DNA of 64,000 bases from Bacteroidales bacterium (GTDB lineage: Bacteria > Bacteroidota > Bacteroidia > Bacteroidales > UBA932): contig JAFXPV010000073.1 of the NCBI GenBank assembly GCA_017527625.1, positions 1 to 64,000 of the forward strand, given 5' to 3'. The notes below the pieces were generated by a model. The model worked only from the letters and a program-made list of their open reading frames with translations, made no database searches and was not told where the DNA came from. Made by a program: the position numbers and the translations under genes. This document shows, in pieces, positions 1 to 7,964 of the stretch; positions within the stretch are counted from its first letter, which is position 1; the number at the start of each line of letters is the position of its first letter.

Positions 1-13
1 ATATCTGAAACTC

Positions 14-1369
14 CTACTTACCGTGTGTGGCGTCGTGGATGAGGTCCAGGAAGGTCTCGACTATAGCCTTCTGGGCGTAGCCTTGCTTGTAGCCGGAGCT
101 CAGCACCTCGAACACTTGGGCGCCGTAGGACTCGTCATCGGGGATGTAGCCGCCGCGGCCGCTGTGTCCGTCAGCCACCGTAGTCATTATCGTGAAGGCG
201 TATGGCGACTTGCTCTTCAGCTCCACGGCAATGGGGTTGTACACCTCTCCTGCCACCGCGCACACGGGAATTTCGTCGAGCATCAGCAGCGCAAGTTCAA
301 GGTCGATGTCGGGGGCGTCTTCATATTCTCCGGCATAACCGGCGCGGCCTCCGCCATTCGTCTGACGGCGGCCAGGGCAGCTGATTACCTTGCGTGCGCA
401 GGACAACGTGACGTCAGACTCGAAGCGGCGCATCATCATAATCACATACTTCACCTCCTCGCCGAGCAGCTGGCCGTAGCTCTCCGCCATCTTTTTCTGC
501 TCCTCCATCAGGCGGTGCACCTCAGGATTGCTGCGGTCCAGGCCAGTGCCCCCGGGAGGCATACGGTTGGAGATGTCTTCGCCGCGTTTGGCATAGTCAG
601 CGATGCGGATGTCGCGCAGGTCGAAGGTCTGCTGGAAGTAGAGAGGGTTCTGGTCGCCTGCTGCTCCGGATGCAAACACAGCTACAAAGTCGTCACCGTA
701 GCGGCTTTCGATGTATTCCTCAGACTTGCCGGGAAAATCGCCGGTGACCATATCCAGCTGGCCGGTGATCACGGCGTGCATAGCGTAGTTGTAGTAGGTA
801 GCGATCGGCTTGCCGTCAAGACTTTCGAAGTAAATCACCGCAACCGTCTTGTCGGACTTTCCGTCATAGTCAGGCCCCTCCCACCAAGTTCCTCGCTCCG
901 GATCGAAAAGATCGCGCTTCACGTTCAGGTAGCTCACGCCGCTGCCGTAACCCACCTTAGCCGGAACCATATTGTCATACGCCTGCTTCACAGCCTGGAA
1001 AGTGCGCTCGATCAGTTCATCCATAGGCACCGTGCCGGTCGAGTGGCAGTGAGTGCCGTTGTAGATTATATTACCCTTCGGGATACCGAGTTCCTTTTCG
1101 AGCCGCTCGTTCACAGCGTCGACTACGCGCTGGTTGGTATTGCCGTCGACATTTGCCAGACCTGCAACGGTCTGACCGTTGGTGAAGATGATGGCGCGCA
1201 CGTGCGTGCGGTCTAGGATTCCGTAGCTGTTGCGGCCCAACTGGTTCTCGGCGGGTGTCACATCCACCTTCGCCGCCCCGGCCTTGAGCTGGCCCCTCTG
1301 CGGCTGGGCATTTGCCAGCAGGCAGGAACCCGCCAGTATCATCGCGATGATCGTCAGTATTCTTTTCAT
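14..1369 (-). CDS. Secreted neutral ceramidase-like hydrolase
   Basis: A 451-residue exported protein resembling the N-terminal domain of neutral/alkaline non-lysosomal ceramidases, which hydrolyse the amide bond of ceramides. After a signal peptide (about residues 1-22, ending LANAQ) comes the family opening GAAKVDVTP, then a metal-site-like NGTHCHSTG near residue 105 and GAAGDQNP where ceramidases carry the GD-x-xPN region of the active site. It is shorter than full ceramidases (650-700 residues), so the C-terminal immunoglobulin-like domain is absent; many Bacteroidota homologues share this short form and their substrate is unknown. I start at MKRILTII (1369) rather than the upstream in-frame ATG at 1432, because only this gives an N-terminal signal peptide. 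Family membership is fairly sure, activity on ceramide is not. Confidence 0.8.
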   Translation of the reverse strand: MKRILTIIAMILAGSCLLANAQPQRGQLKAGAAKVDVTPAENQLGRNSYGILDRTHVRAIIFTNGQTVAGLANVDGNTNQRVVDAVNERLEKELGIPKGNIIYNGTHCHSTGTVPMDELIERTFQAVKQAYDNMVPAKVGYGSGVSYLNVKRDLFDPERGTWWEGPDYDGKSDKTVAVIYFESLDGKPIATYYNYAMHAVITGQLDMVTGDFPGKSEEYIESRYGDDFVAVFASGAAGDQNPLYFQQTFDLRDIRIADYAKRGEDISNRMPPGGTGLDRSNPEVHRLMEEQKKMAESYGQLLGEEVKYVIMMMRRFESDVTLSCARKVISCPGRRQTNGGGRAGYAGEYEDAPDIDLELALLMLDEIPVCAVAGEVYNPIAVELKSKSPYAFTIMTTVADGHSGRGGYIPDDESYGAQVFEVLSSGYKQGYAQKAIVETFLDLIHDATHGK

Positions 1370-1537
1370 AGCAGTCTGTATTATTAGCGTGGATAGCAAA
1401 TGCCCGTAAGCCACAAGCTTGACCATCAGCATTCACTCCGTAAATATAACCAATATATCAGATATTCCGCAGTCCGTCCGGCGGGAGCAGGCTCGGAGTG
1501 GACGGATGGCGGATTGGTGGCGGGATGTGAGGAAGGG

Positions 1538-1954
1538 TTAGTTCGCGCGGAAGAAGAAGTAGAAGGCGGCCCACTTGGTGGGGATGTTCTTGGCGTGGCC
1601 GATGGTGCGGTACGAGGCATCCTGAACGGTGCCGTCGCTCTTGACGTGACCAATGGTGCGGTATGAGCCGTCCTGGACCGTTCCGTCGCTCTTGATATAG
1701 CCGATGGTGCGGTATGAGGAATTCTGGACAGCGCCGTCACTCTTGATGTAACCGATGGTGCGATAAGAAGCGTCCTGGACCGTGCCGTCGCTCTTGATGT
1801 GGCCGACAGTCCTGTAGGACTTGTCCTGAATGGTACCGTCGGACTTGATGTTGGCGATGGTCTGGTAGCTGGAATTGGTGATTGTCTGCGCATAGCCGGG
1901 AATGGCTGCGAGTAGCAGAAGCGCAAGTATAAGAGGTTTGAAGTATCTGGACAT
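1538..1954 (-). CDS. Secreted protein of 17-residue tandem repeats
   Basis: A 138-residue protein with a signal peptide (cleavage likely after GYAQ, residue 23) followed by five complete 17-residue repeats and a sixth truncated copy, starting at residues 29, 46, 63, 80, 97 and 114. The repeat consensus is SYRTIGYIKSDGTVQDx; variation is confined mainly to positions 7-8 and 16-17. The regular alternation suggests stacked beta-hairpins or a solenoid, but this is inference. The C-terminus is aromatic (WAAFYFFFRAN). I do not know its function. It stands alone, divergent from the GNAT gene at 2028, with its own -7 element (TAACTTTG on the minus strand at 1981-1988). Confidence 0.75.
   Translation of the reverse strand: MSRYFKPLILALLLLAAIPGYAQTITNSSYQTIANIKSDGTIQDKSYRTVGHIKSDGTVQDASYRTIGYIKSDGAVQNSSYRTIGYIKSDGTVQDGSYRTIGHVKSDGTVQDASYRTIGHAKNIPTKWAAFYFFFRAN
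1595..1870 (-). repeat. 51-base coding tandem repeat, 5.4 copies
   Basis: DNA counterpart of the 17-residue protein repeat. Unit length 51 bases, in frame throughout, with copies about 80-90 percent alike. The near identity of neighbouring copies suggests recent duplication or gene conversion, so copy number may differ between strains. Confidence 0.85.
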
Positions 1955-1980
1955 ATCTGTCGGCTTAACAAGTATCTTAC

Positions 1981-2008
1981 CAAAGTTAGGAAAAAACCCG
2001 TAACTTAG
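1981..2008. promoter_or_regulatory. Divergent promoters for repeat protein and GNAT
   Basis: Two Bacteroidota-type -7 elements back to back: TAACTTTG on the minus strand (1981-1988, reads toward the start at 1954) and TAACTTAG on the plus strand (2001-2008, reads toward the start at 2028). Confidence 0.55.
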
Positions 2009-2027
2009 CGCAACAAAACTAAATACT

Positions 2028-2918
2028 ATGAATATCAGACTCGAGAGACCTGAAGATTACCGCGAGGTGGAGATTCTGACCCGCGAGGCTTTCTGGAACG
2101 TCTACCGTCCTGGCTGCACCGAGCATTTCGTGCTGAACCAGTATCGCAGCAACCCTGATTTCATCCCCGAGCTGGACTTCGTGATGGAGGAGGATGGCCG
2201 CATCGTGGGTCACGTGATGTTCTCCAAGGCAGGGCTGGTGCTTGCCGACGGCAGCTGCAAGCCTTCCTGGACCTTCGGCCCCATCAGCATCCTTCCGGAA
2301 TACCAACGCAACGGCAAGGGGCTGCGCCTTCTGCAGCACGCACTCGGCAAGGCCCGCGAGATGGGCATCGGCTTCCTTTGTATGGAGGGCAACATCGACT
2401 TTTACAAGCATTCCGGCTTTGATCTTGCGAGCAAACTCAATATACATTACCACTCCGAGCCCAAAGATTCTCCGGTGCCTTTCTTCCTGGCCCAGGAGCT
2501 TATCCCGGGCTGGCTCAGGGACAACGGCATAGCCGAAGCCACCTACTGCCCCCCGAAGGGCTACTTCGTCGCCGACGCAGAGCCTGAGGCCTTTGCGGCT
2601 TACGAAGCATCGTTCCCTGCCAAGGAGAAAGACCTGCTGCCCGGCCAGCTTCCCCAATTCTGCCAAAGTTGCGGAATGCCGCTGACTTCAAAGGAAGACT
2701 GCGGCACCAATGCCGACGGCAGCACAAACTTCGATTATTGCAGATACTGTTTCCAGGATGGCAAGTTCACCCAGGACTTCACGATGGACCAGATGATCGA
2801 GTTCTGCTCCGAATTCATCGACGAAGTCAACAAGGGCCTGCCGCAGCCGATGACGAAGGAACAGTATGTACAGATGATGCGAGGCTACTTCCCGATGTTG
2901 AAGCGATGGAAAAAGTAA
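2028..2918 (+). CDS. GNAT acetyltransferase with C-terminal zinc ribbon
   Basis: A 296-residue two-domain protein. Residues 1 to about 170 form a GNAT N-acetyltransferase fold with the acetyl-CoA loop QRNGKG at 93-98 preceded by the beta-4 stretch TFGPISILPEY. Near residue 210 a separate module begins with CQSCGMPL and contains a second pair CRYC; this is the putative zinc-ribbon domain (Zn_ribbon_2 type) that is often encoded as a stand-alone protein or joined to regulators. The acetyl acceptor is unknown. The stop overlaps the start of the DUF3667 gene by 13 bases, so the two are probably co-translated. Confidence 0.85.
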   Translation: MNIRLERPEDYREVEILTREAFWNVYRPGCTEHFVLNQYRSNPDFIPELDFVMEEDGRIVGHVMFSKAGLVLADGSCKPSWTFGPISILPEYQRNGKGLRLLQHALGKAREMGIGFLCMEGNIDFYKHSGFDLASKLNIHYHSEPKDSPVPFFLAQELIPGWLRDNGIAEATYCPPKGYFVADAEPEAFAAYEASFPAKEKDLLPGQLPQFCQSCGMPLTSKEDCGTNADGSTNFDYCRYCFQDGKFTQDFTMDQMIEFCSEFIDEVNKGLPQPMTKEQYVQMMRGYFPMLKRWKK

Positions 2919-3802
2919 GCAAGAAAAAGAGACACTCCCTTGCGGTGAGGCGCCGCTACGCCGCCATCTGGAGGAATCTGGGCTACAACCCCTGGAAGAG
3001 GCCCCGTAAGAAACGCAAGTCCCTCCGGCAGGGCTCCGACACCTTCTACAAGGGTGCTTTCGACTCCATCCCCTTTCTGAACGAAGACGCAAAGCGCACG
3101 TTCACGCACTTGCTGCTGCGTCCGGGCTATATGATCCGGGACTACATCGGAGGTAAGCACGACAAGTACCTGGCCCCTTTCACGGCGCTGATCGTCTTCT
3201 ATGCCTTCTTCGCCTTGATTGCCGCTGTGCTCCAGCCGCTCCAGCAAAAGAAAGATAGGCCGGGTTTCGATATAGATTTTGAACAAATGACTGAGTACGC
3301 GCAAAACAATGCCGCACTCATTGCGGTGAACACCGCCAAACTCGTCCAGCGGGGATACATCTTCCTGAACCTCGACCGCTTTCCGGAACAAGTCGACACG
3401 CGGGGCGAAGTGGCTTTGGCCGCCCTTGAAGGAAAGGTCAGAAGCCAGGGCATCCCCCTGTTCCTGGGCAAGTTCCTGCTGCTTTGGCTCTCGATGAGCA
3501 TCGTCCTGCGCAGGCACAATGTCAGTATGTCCGCCGCAGCCGCAGCCGCAGCCTTCGTGCTCTGCCAGTTCAGTTTCTTTATGATCTTCGCAGTGCTCCT
3601 CAGTTTCGGTGAAAGCACCTCGATAAACCTCGGAGTGATGGCAGTGCTGCTGACAATCGATTACCATCAGTGGCTCGGCCTGCGATGGCGCAAAAGCATC
3701 GGCACAGTGCTCAAAACCGGCCTGTTCTACGGTCTGATGTTCTTCGCAATTATACTGCTGGTCAGCCTGTTGGCAGTCCTTATATCCTGGATTAAATTAT
3801 AA
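2906..3802 (+). CDS. DUF3667 membrane protein
   Basis: A 298-residue membrane protein with the DUF3667 signature: a basic N-terminus, then FNEDAKRTFTHLLLRPGYMI and RDYIGGKHDKYLAPF just before the first transmembrane helix, followed by three to four more helices in the second half. Function of the family is unknown. I use the ATG at 2906, inside the 3-prime end of the GNAT gene; the open frame extends upstream but that part only shadows the GNAT gene. Confidence 0.8.
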   Translation: MEKVSKKKRHSLAVRRRYAAIWRNLGYNPWKRPRKKRKSLRQGSDTFYKGAFDSIPFLNEDAKRTFTHLLLRPGYMIRDYIGGKHDKYLAPFTALIVFYAFFALIAAVLQPLQQKKDRPGFDIDFEQMTEYAQNNAALIAVNTAKLVQRGYIFLNLDRFPEQVDTRGEVALAALEGKVRSQGIPLFLGKFLLLWLSMSIVLRRHNVSMSAAAAAAAFVLCQFSFFMIFAVLLSFGESTSINLGVMAVLLTIDYHQWLGLRWRKSIGTVLKTGLFYGLMFFAIILLVSLLAVLISWIKL

Positions 3803-3830
3803 CGGAAACAACCCATAACATTCAAGTTAT

Positions 3831-4067
3831 ATGAAAGCCAATACATTCTTTGCCCTCGTCACCGGCCTTGCCGCCGGCGTCGTGCTGGGTATGATGATAG
3901 CTCCGGAAAACGGCGAAGAGAACCGCAAGAAATTCCGCAGCAAGGTGGATGAATTCTTCGACAAGTACAGCGGCGAATTCGAGCATTTCAAAGAAGCTGC
4001 CGCCGGAGCGGCCGGCGCTGCTGCCGCAGAGCCCGCGGGGGAAGCGGAGGCCCCGGCCGATGAGTGA
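3831..4067 (+). CDS. YtxH-like small membrane protein
   Basis: A 78-residue protein with one N-terminal membrane helix (FFALVTGLAAGVVLGMMIAP) followed by a charged amphipathic helix and an Ala/Glu-rich tail. The pattern GxxAGxxLGxxxAP is typical of YtxH-domain proteins, which are often envelope-stress associated; a specific role is not known. It overlaps the next gene by 8 bases (ATGAGTGA), which implies translational coupling with the holin-X protein. Confidence 0.8.
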   Translation: MKANTFFALVTGLAAGVVLGMMIAPENGEENRKKFRSKVDEFFDKYSGEFEHFKEAAAGAAGAAAAEPAGEAEAPADE

Positions 4068-4680
4068 CAGCAACTTCTCCCGTCCGGTCGAGAATCTGGC
4101 CAGCGACGCCAAGGGCTATGCAGGAGCCCAGCTCGACAATGTGAAACTCCGTACGGTGAAGGCGTTGTCGTCCGGCACAGGCTCTGTCGTATGGCTTGCC
4201 GTCGTACTTATCCTCATCAGCGTACTGGTTCTGACCCTGTCCTTCGCCTTCGTGATGTGGCTGGGCGAAAAGATGGGCAGCTACGCCATCGGGGCCTTCA
4301 TCGTCTCCGGTGCGCTGCTGGTGCTGCTGGTAATCGTCCTGCTGATGCGCAAAGTGCTGTTCAAGAGCGCATTTATCTCCACCTTCGCCAAGACATTCTT
4401 CCCTTCAGGGACAGAGAAAGTCCGCAACCAGAACGACCTTGAAAAGGCCATCCTCCGCAACGAATTGGCAATCAGCCGCCAGGAACTGAAGATGAACCGC
4501 AGCTTCAACTCCGCCAGGCAGTTCTACGCCAACCCACGCTTCGTCGCTGACGGAGTGGGTGCCCTGGCCGGCTGGCTGGCTTCCTTGTTCGGGAAGAAGA
4601 AGGACGAAGAGTCAAAGGCTGCTGAAGCGAAAGAGACGACCGAAGAAGCAAAAGCTGCCGCAAAAGACTCCGACAATTGA
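4060..4680 (+). CDS. Holin-X (superfamily III) membrane protein
   Basis: A 206-residue protein with two adjacent transmembrane helices (about residues 42-65 and 73-98) flanked by charged helical regions and a Lys/Glu/Ala-rich C-terminus. This layout matches the Phage_holin_3_6 / actinobacterial holin-X family, which in Bacteroidota is a chromosomal gene next to YtxH rather than a phage gene. The start is the ATG at 4060 overlapping the YtxH stop; an upstream in-frame start at 3949 would only read through the YtxH gene. Confidence 0.75.
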   Translation: MSDSNFSRPVENLASDAKGYAGAQLDNVKLRTVKALSSGTGSVVWLAVVLILISVLVLTLSFAFVMWLGEKMGSYAIGAFIVSGALLVLLVIVLLMRKVLFKSAFISTFAKTFFPSGTEKVRNQNDLEKAILRNELAISRQELKMNRSFNSARQFYANPRFVADGVGALAGWLASLFGKKKDEESKAAEAKETTEEAKAAAKDSDN

Positions 4681-4689
4681 TATTCAGAA

Positions 4690-5469
4690 GTGGATAACGT
4701 TTTGCTTTCCCAGATAATTTCCCGCTCCGACCCCACTCAGGTCGCAGGATTGTCGCGCTTTTTCAAGACCGGGCCGGGCCAGTATGGCGAAGGAGACAAA
4801 TTTCTGGGAATCAAGGTTCCAGTAACAAGGGAGGTGGTAAAAAACTGCTGGCGGACAGTGGGCCAGGCGCAACTGGAGGAATGCATCGCAAGCGAATACC
4901 ACGAAGTGCGGCTCGCGGCACTGCTGACTCTGGTGGAGATCTTCCGCCACGCACGGCCGGCCGGTGGACCCGAGCGCAGTTCCACCCCCGCCAAAGCGAC
5001 GACAGCGATGACGAAGGAAGACTGCGTGCGCTTCTACCTCGCCCATACGGAGCGCATCAACAACTGGGACCTTGTAGACCTGAGCTGCTACCCGCTGCTG
5101 GGAGAGTGGCTCCTGGACAAGGACCGCACGCTGCTCTACGACCTGGCACGGAACGGGAAAACCCTCTGGGAGCAGCGCATCGGAATGGTGAGTACTATGA
5201 CCTTCGTGCGGCACGGACAACTGACGGACACTTTCGCCATCGCAGACATCCTGCTGCATCACAGCCACGACCTTATCCACAAAGCAGTAGGATGGCTCCT
5301 GCGCGAGGCCGGCAAGAAAGACAAGCCTGCACTGACCGCATACTTGCTGGAACCGGAGCCCGACAGCCCCGGCCCACGCTATGCGACGATGCCGCGGACG
5401 ATGCTCCGCTACGCGATTGAAAAATTTCCCGAAAGCGAACGCCAGGCCTTTCTCACCGGTCAAGCCTGA
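4690..5469 (+). CDS. AlkD-like DNA alkylation repair protein
   Basis: A 259-residue HEAT-repeat protein of the AlkD DNA glycosylase family, which removes bulky or cationic alkylated bases without base flipping. The family opening FFKTGPGQYGEGDKFLGIKV (residues 24-43) and the active-site stretch NNWDLVD (124-130, with the catalytic Asp) are intact. Residues 88-108 form a Pro/Ala/Thr-rich insert that AlkD homologues usually lack. The start is GTG at 4690, nine bases after the holin-X stop, so it may be the third gene of that unit. Confidence 0.88.
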   Translation: MDNVLLSQIISRSDPTQVAGLSRFFKTGPGQYGEGDKFLGIKVPVTREVVKNCWRTVGQAQLEECIASEYHEVRLAALLTLVEIFRHARPAGGPERSSTPAKATTAMTKEDCVRFYLAHTERINNWDLVDLSCYPLLGEWLLDKDRTLLYDLARNGKTLWEQRIGMVSTMTFVRHGQLTDTFAIADILLHHSHDLIHKAVGWLLREAGKKDKPALTAYLLEPEPDSPGPRYATMPRTMLRYAIEKFPESERQAFLTGQA

Positions 5470-5486
5470 GAATCCCTCTCTGCAGT

Positions 5487-5807
5487 CTAATGCTTGAAAA
5501 TAGCGGCGAGGCCGAAGGCGAGCAGGAAGCCGAGGGCGAGGATGCCTAACATTATGGCGCTGCCCTTCATCCCTTTCACCATCTGCTTGTCGACTTCCGG
5601 ATTCTCGACGGTGTGGAACTTTCGCTGTCTGAGCAACAAAATCGTAGCAACGACGACAAAGACGAAATACAGCCCGCCCAAGATGGCCATAAACAAGCTG
5701 CCGTCAGAAATACCCATATAAGTCCATAAAGCAGCCATCAACAGATAGATACAATACATCACCATCTGCGCCTTGAACTGTTTTTTAGTAATGCCCTTAT
5801 TATCCAT
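5487..5807 (-). CDS. Small membrane protein, function unknown
   Basis: A 106-residue protein with three predicted membrane helices (about residues 15-32, 39-60 and 84-103) and a basic loop RQRKFHTVENPEVDKQMVKG between the second and third. I do not recognise a family. Its start overlaps the stop of the DUF1295 gene (TAATG on the minus strand), so it is translated with it. Confidence 0.65.
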   Translation of the reverse strand: MDNKGITKKQFKAQMVMYCIYLLMAALWTYMGISDGSLFMAILGGLYFVFVVVATILLLRQRKFHTVENPEVDKQMVKGMKGSAIMLGILALGFLLAFGLAAIFKH

Positions 5808-6757
5808 TATTCTGAGTATTTTTTACCTGGGATGAAACGATTCACGCTCTGGCAGTAGCGCTCATACTCGGGATACTTGCCGCTGCTGATTTCTTCGGCC
5901 AGAGACGAGCTGCCCTGGAACAGAACGACAAGCAGCAGCGCCCCGATGACGCTCCAGTTTACGATGCCTATGCCGGCACCGATGGAGAATATATAGAAGC
6001 ACACCCAGATGCTCTGCTCCGCAAAATAATTGGGATGACGGCTGCGACTCCACAAGCCGTTAGTATTGAAGCCCTTGTTGTAAGGGGCCGGCAAGTCTGC
6101 AAGCTTGCGTCCTTCGGCCAGCATAGCGTGCTTGCGGGTCTGGAAGGCCCACTGCTGCTCGTCGGCGACTGTCTCCCAGATGATGAAGCCGAGCATCAGC
6201 ACCGCAGCCACGCAATCCACCCATCCGAATGGAGCGTCGGACCGCATTGCCACCAAGGCCGGGAAAGTTGTCATAAGCACCAGAGCATTCTGGTATATCG
6301 AGATGAAGCCGAGGTCGAACAGAGCCCAGGCCCAGCGTTTGTTCTTGAAAGTCGGGCCAGAGCGCACCACCTCCCAGCGGTAGTCCTCCTCCCCTTCCCA
6401 GAACTTCAGCCTGTAAGCACCTTTGCGTGCGAAGTTGAAAGTCAGGCGGATGCCCCACAGTGTCGCGAGGACGGCCATCACCACCAGCCTCGGACTCATA
6501 CCGCCCTTGGCGGCGATGACCCAGGTGTAGGCGATGGGCAGCAAGCTCCAGAGCTTGTCCATCTGGCTGTTGTTGCCGGTGGCCTCACCCACGATGAAAC
6601 AGAAGGCAGCGCTGCAGCCGGCGATGATAAGAAGGACCTTGAGCGCCTCCATCTGCGAAGCGTCAAGCATAGGACCGACTGTGAAATACAGAATCGGACA
6701 GACAATGATGGACAGGCCGAGAAGGGTCGCCATCAGTGGAATATTCAGTTTTTTCAT
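5807..6757 (-). CDS. DUF1295 steroid-reductase-like membrane protein
   Basis: A 316-residue multi-pass membrane protein of the DUF1295 family, related in fold to steroid 5-alpha-reductases and isoprenylcysteine methyltransferases. The C-terminal motif GLWSRSRHPNYFAEQ and the final YRAYCQ-like YERYCQSVNRFIPG are diagnostic of the superfamily, where they bind the NADPH or SAM cofactor. Substrate unknown. First gene of a two-gene unit with the small membrane protein at 5487. Confidence 0.85.
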   Translation of the reverse strand: MKKLNIPLMATLLGLSIIVCPILYFTVGPMLDASQMEALKVLLIIAGCSAAFCFIVGEATGNNSQMDKLWSLLPIAYTWVIAAKGGMSPRLVVMAVLATLWGIRLTFNFARKGAYRLKFWEGEEDYRWEVVRSGPTFKNKRWAWALFDLGFISIYQNALVLMTTFPALVAMRSDAPFGWVDCVAAVLMLGFIIWETVADEQQWAFQTRKHAMLAEGRKLADLPAPYNKGFNTNGLWSRSRHPNYFAEQSIWVCFYIFSIGAGIGIVNWSVIGALLLVVLFQGSSSLAEEISSGKYPEYERYCQSVNRFIPGKKYSE

Positions 6758-6779
6758 AGTTAGAACAGGTTCATACAGG

Positions 6780-7937
6780 TTATTTGGAGGCCTCGTCGCT
6801 GCCGATCCACGTAAGCTTGCGCCAGATGGTTTCCAGTGGACCGCGTTTATGCTTGCGGGCCCACAGACGGAGCAACAATATCTGGAAGACTACGATGCCG
6901 ATGCCCGTCAGGAAAGACCAGGTAGTTCCGAGGACATTGTTGAGGGCCAGGCCCCAACCGTAGAATATGAAGCAGCCGAGAACTGACGACAACAAGTAGT
7001 TGGTCAGCGACATACGGCCGAAGAAACAAATGTGTGACAAGCTCTTGCGGAAGCCGTCGAAGCGATACCAGAGCAGCACGACACCCGACACGATCAGCAT
7101 CAGGATGGCAAGGTTGTAAAGCGGATGCAGCAGGGCGTCCCCCTCGCCGAAACTTATTGAGCCACGGGCCCAGTGTCCCAGAATCGAGCCAGCAATGACA
7201 GCAGCGGCTGACACCGTCAGCACTATGCGCCACACCTTGCGGTGGTTGCCTTCATCGTAGAACAGCCTCAGACGGCCGAACAGGATGCCGAGGAAGAACA
7301 GCCCGAGGGTCTGAGTCATACGGCCCTTGCCGATGAACCAGAGCAGGGACGTCAGGAAACCGTAGCGGAGGCTGGCACCGGCACATTCGAAGAAGTTGCC
7401 GTCAATGGCGGCACGGCCCATAGTCATATAGTATTTGCCCATCGCGGAGATATCGGGTTTCCATCCGCTCAGCAGGCTGTAGATCTCGATGGGCTGCACC
7501 AGCAGGAAGATGGTGACGGCCCAGAGCACGGGCGTGGACAGGTATCCTGCCGGAATCATCAGCAGGCCGAGCAGAGCGTAGAAAGTGAGGATATCGCCAT
7601 TGTAGAACGTCATATTGATGACGCCGAAGCAGAACAGCAGCACCATACGCCACGCAAAGCGCAGCGAGAAGTCCCTGCCCTTCTGCTCCTGGTTGTCCCT
7701 CATAATGAAGAAACTCAGGCCGAACAGCAGAGCGAAGATGCCGTACATCTTGCCGGACAGCAGGACAGTCAGCAGGTTGAACACGAAACCGTCGCACGGG
7801 AGCGACAGCGAAGGATGCGCCGAGCCCAGGTTGAAATGCTCGACGGAGTGGTACAGGATGATGCCGACAACAGCTATGCCCCTGAGGGCGTCGGCAACTT
7901 CGATACGGCTGTTTCTTAGCCCTTTAGTCTTATACAT
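6780..7937 (-). CDS. DUF418 / YeiB-like membrane protein
   Basis: A 385-residue protein with about ten transmembrane helices. It begins with the acyltransferase-3-like signature RIEVADALRGIAVVGIILYH and ends with the DUF418 C-terminal pattern FGRMSLTNYLLSSVLGCFIF. DUF418 proteins are proposed transporters or heparan-acetyltransferase-like enzymes; a role in acetyl transfer to envelope sugars is inference only. It lies 22 bases upstream of the DUF1295 gene on the same strand, so the three genes 7937 to 5487 may form one unit. Confidence 0.85.
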   Translation of the reverse strand: MYKTKGLRNSRIEVADALRGIAVVGIILYHSVEHFNLGSAHPSLSLPCDGFVFNLLTVLLSGKMYGIFALLFGLSFFIMRDNQEQKGRDFSLRFAWRMVLLFCFGVINMTFYNGDILTFYALLGLLMIPAGYLSTPVLWAVTIFLLVQPIEIYSLLSGWKPDISAMGKYYMTMGRAAIDGNFFECAGASLRYGFLTSLLWFIGKGRMTQTLGLFFLGILFGRLRLFYDEGNHRKVWRIVLTVSAAAVIAGSILGHWARGSISFGEGDALLHPLYNLAILMLIVSGVVLLWYRFDGFRKSLSHICFFGRMSLTNYLLSSVLGCFIFYGWGLALNNVLGTTWSFLTGIGIVVFQILLLRLWARKHKRGPLETIWRKLTWIGSDEASK

Positions 7938-7964
7938 CGCAACGAATGGTGGAACCGGGACCTG

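Noticed and set aside
23..1216. Long open frame on the plus strand opposite the ceramidase-like gene (397 residues)
   Set aside because: It is the antisense of a gene with a clear family match; the translation is rich in His, Val and Ala without domain features. The same applies to other long antisense frames, for example opposite GH92, iorA and the carbonic anhydrase/YitT pair.
1595..1870. Regular 51-base repeats as a possible CRISPR array
   Set aside because: The repeats are contiguous, in frame and lie behind a signal peptide; there are no unique spacers and no cas genes.
3831..4680. Holin-like protein as a sign of prophage
   Set aside because: No other phage genes nearby; the YtxH/holin-X pair is a normal chromosomal feature of Bacteroidota.
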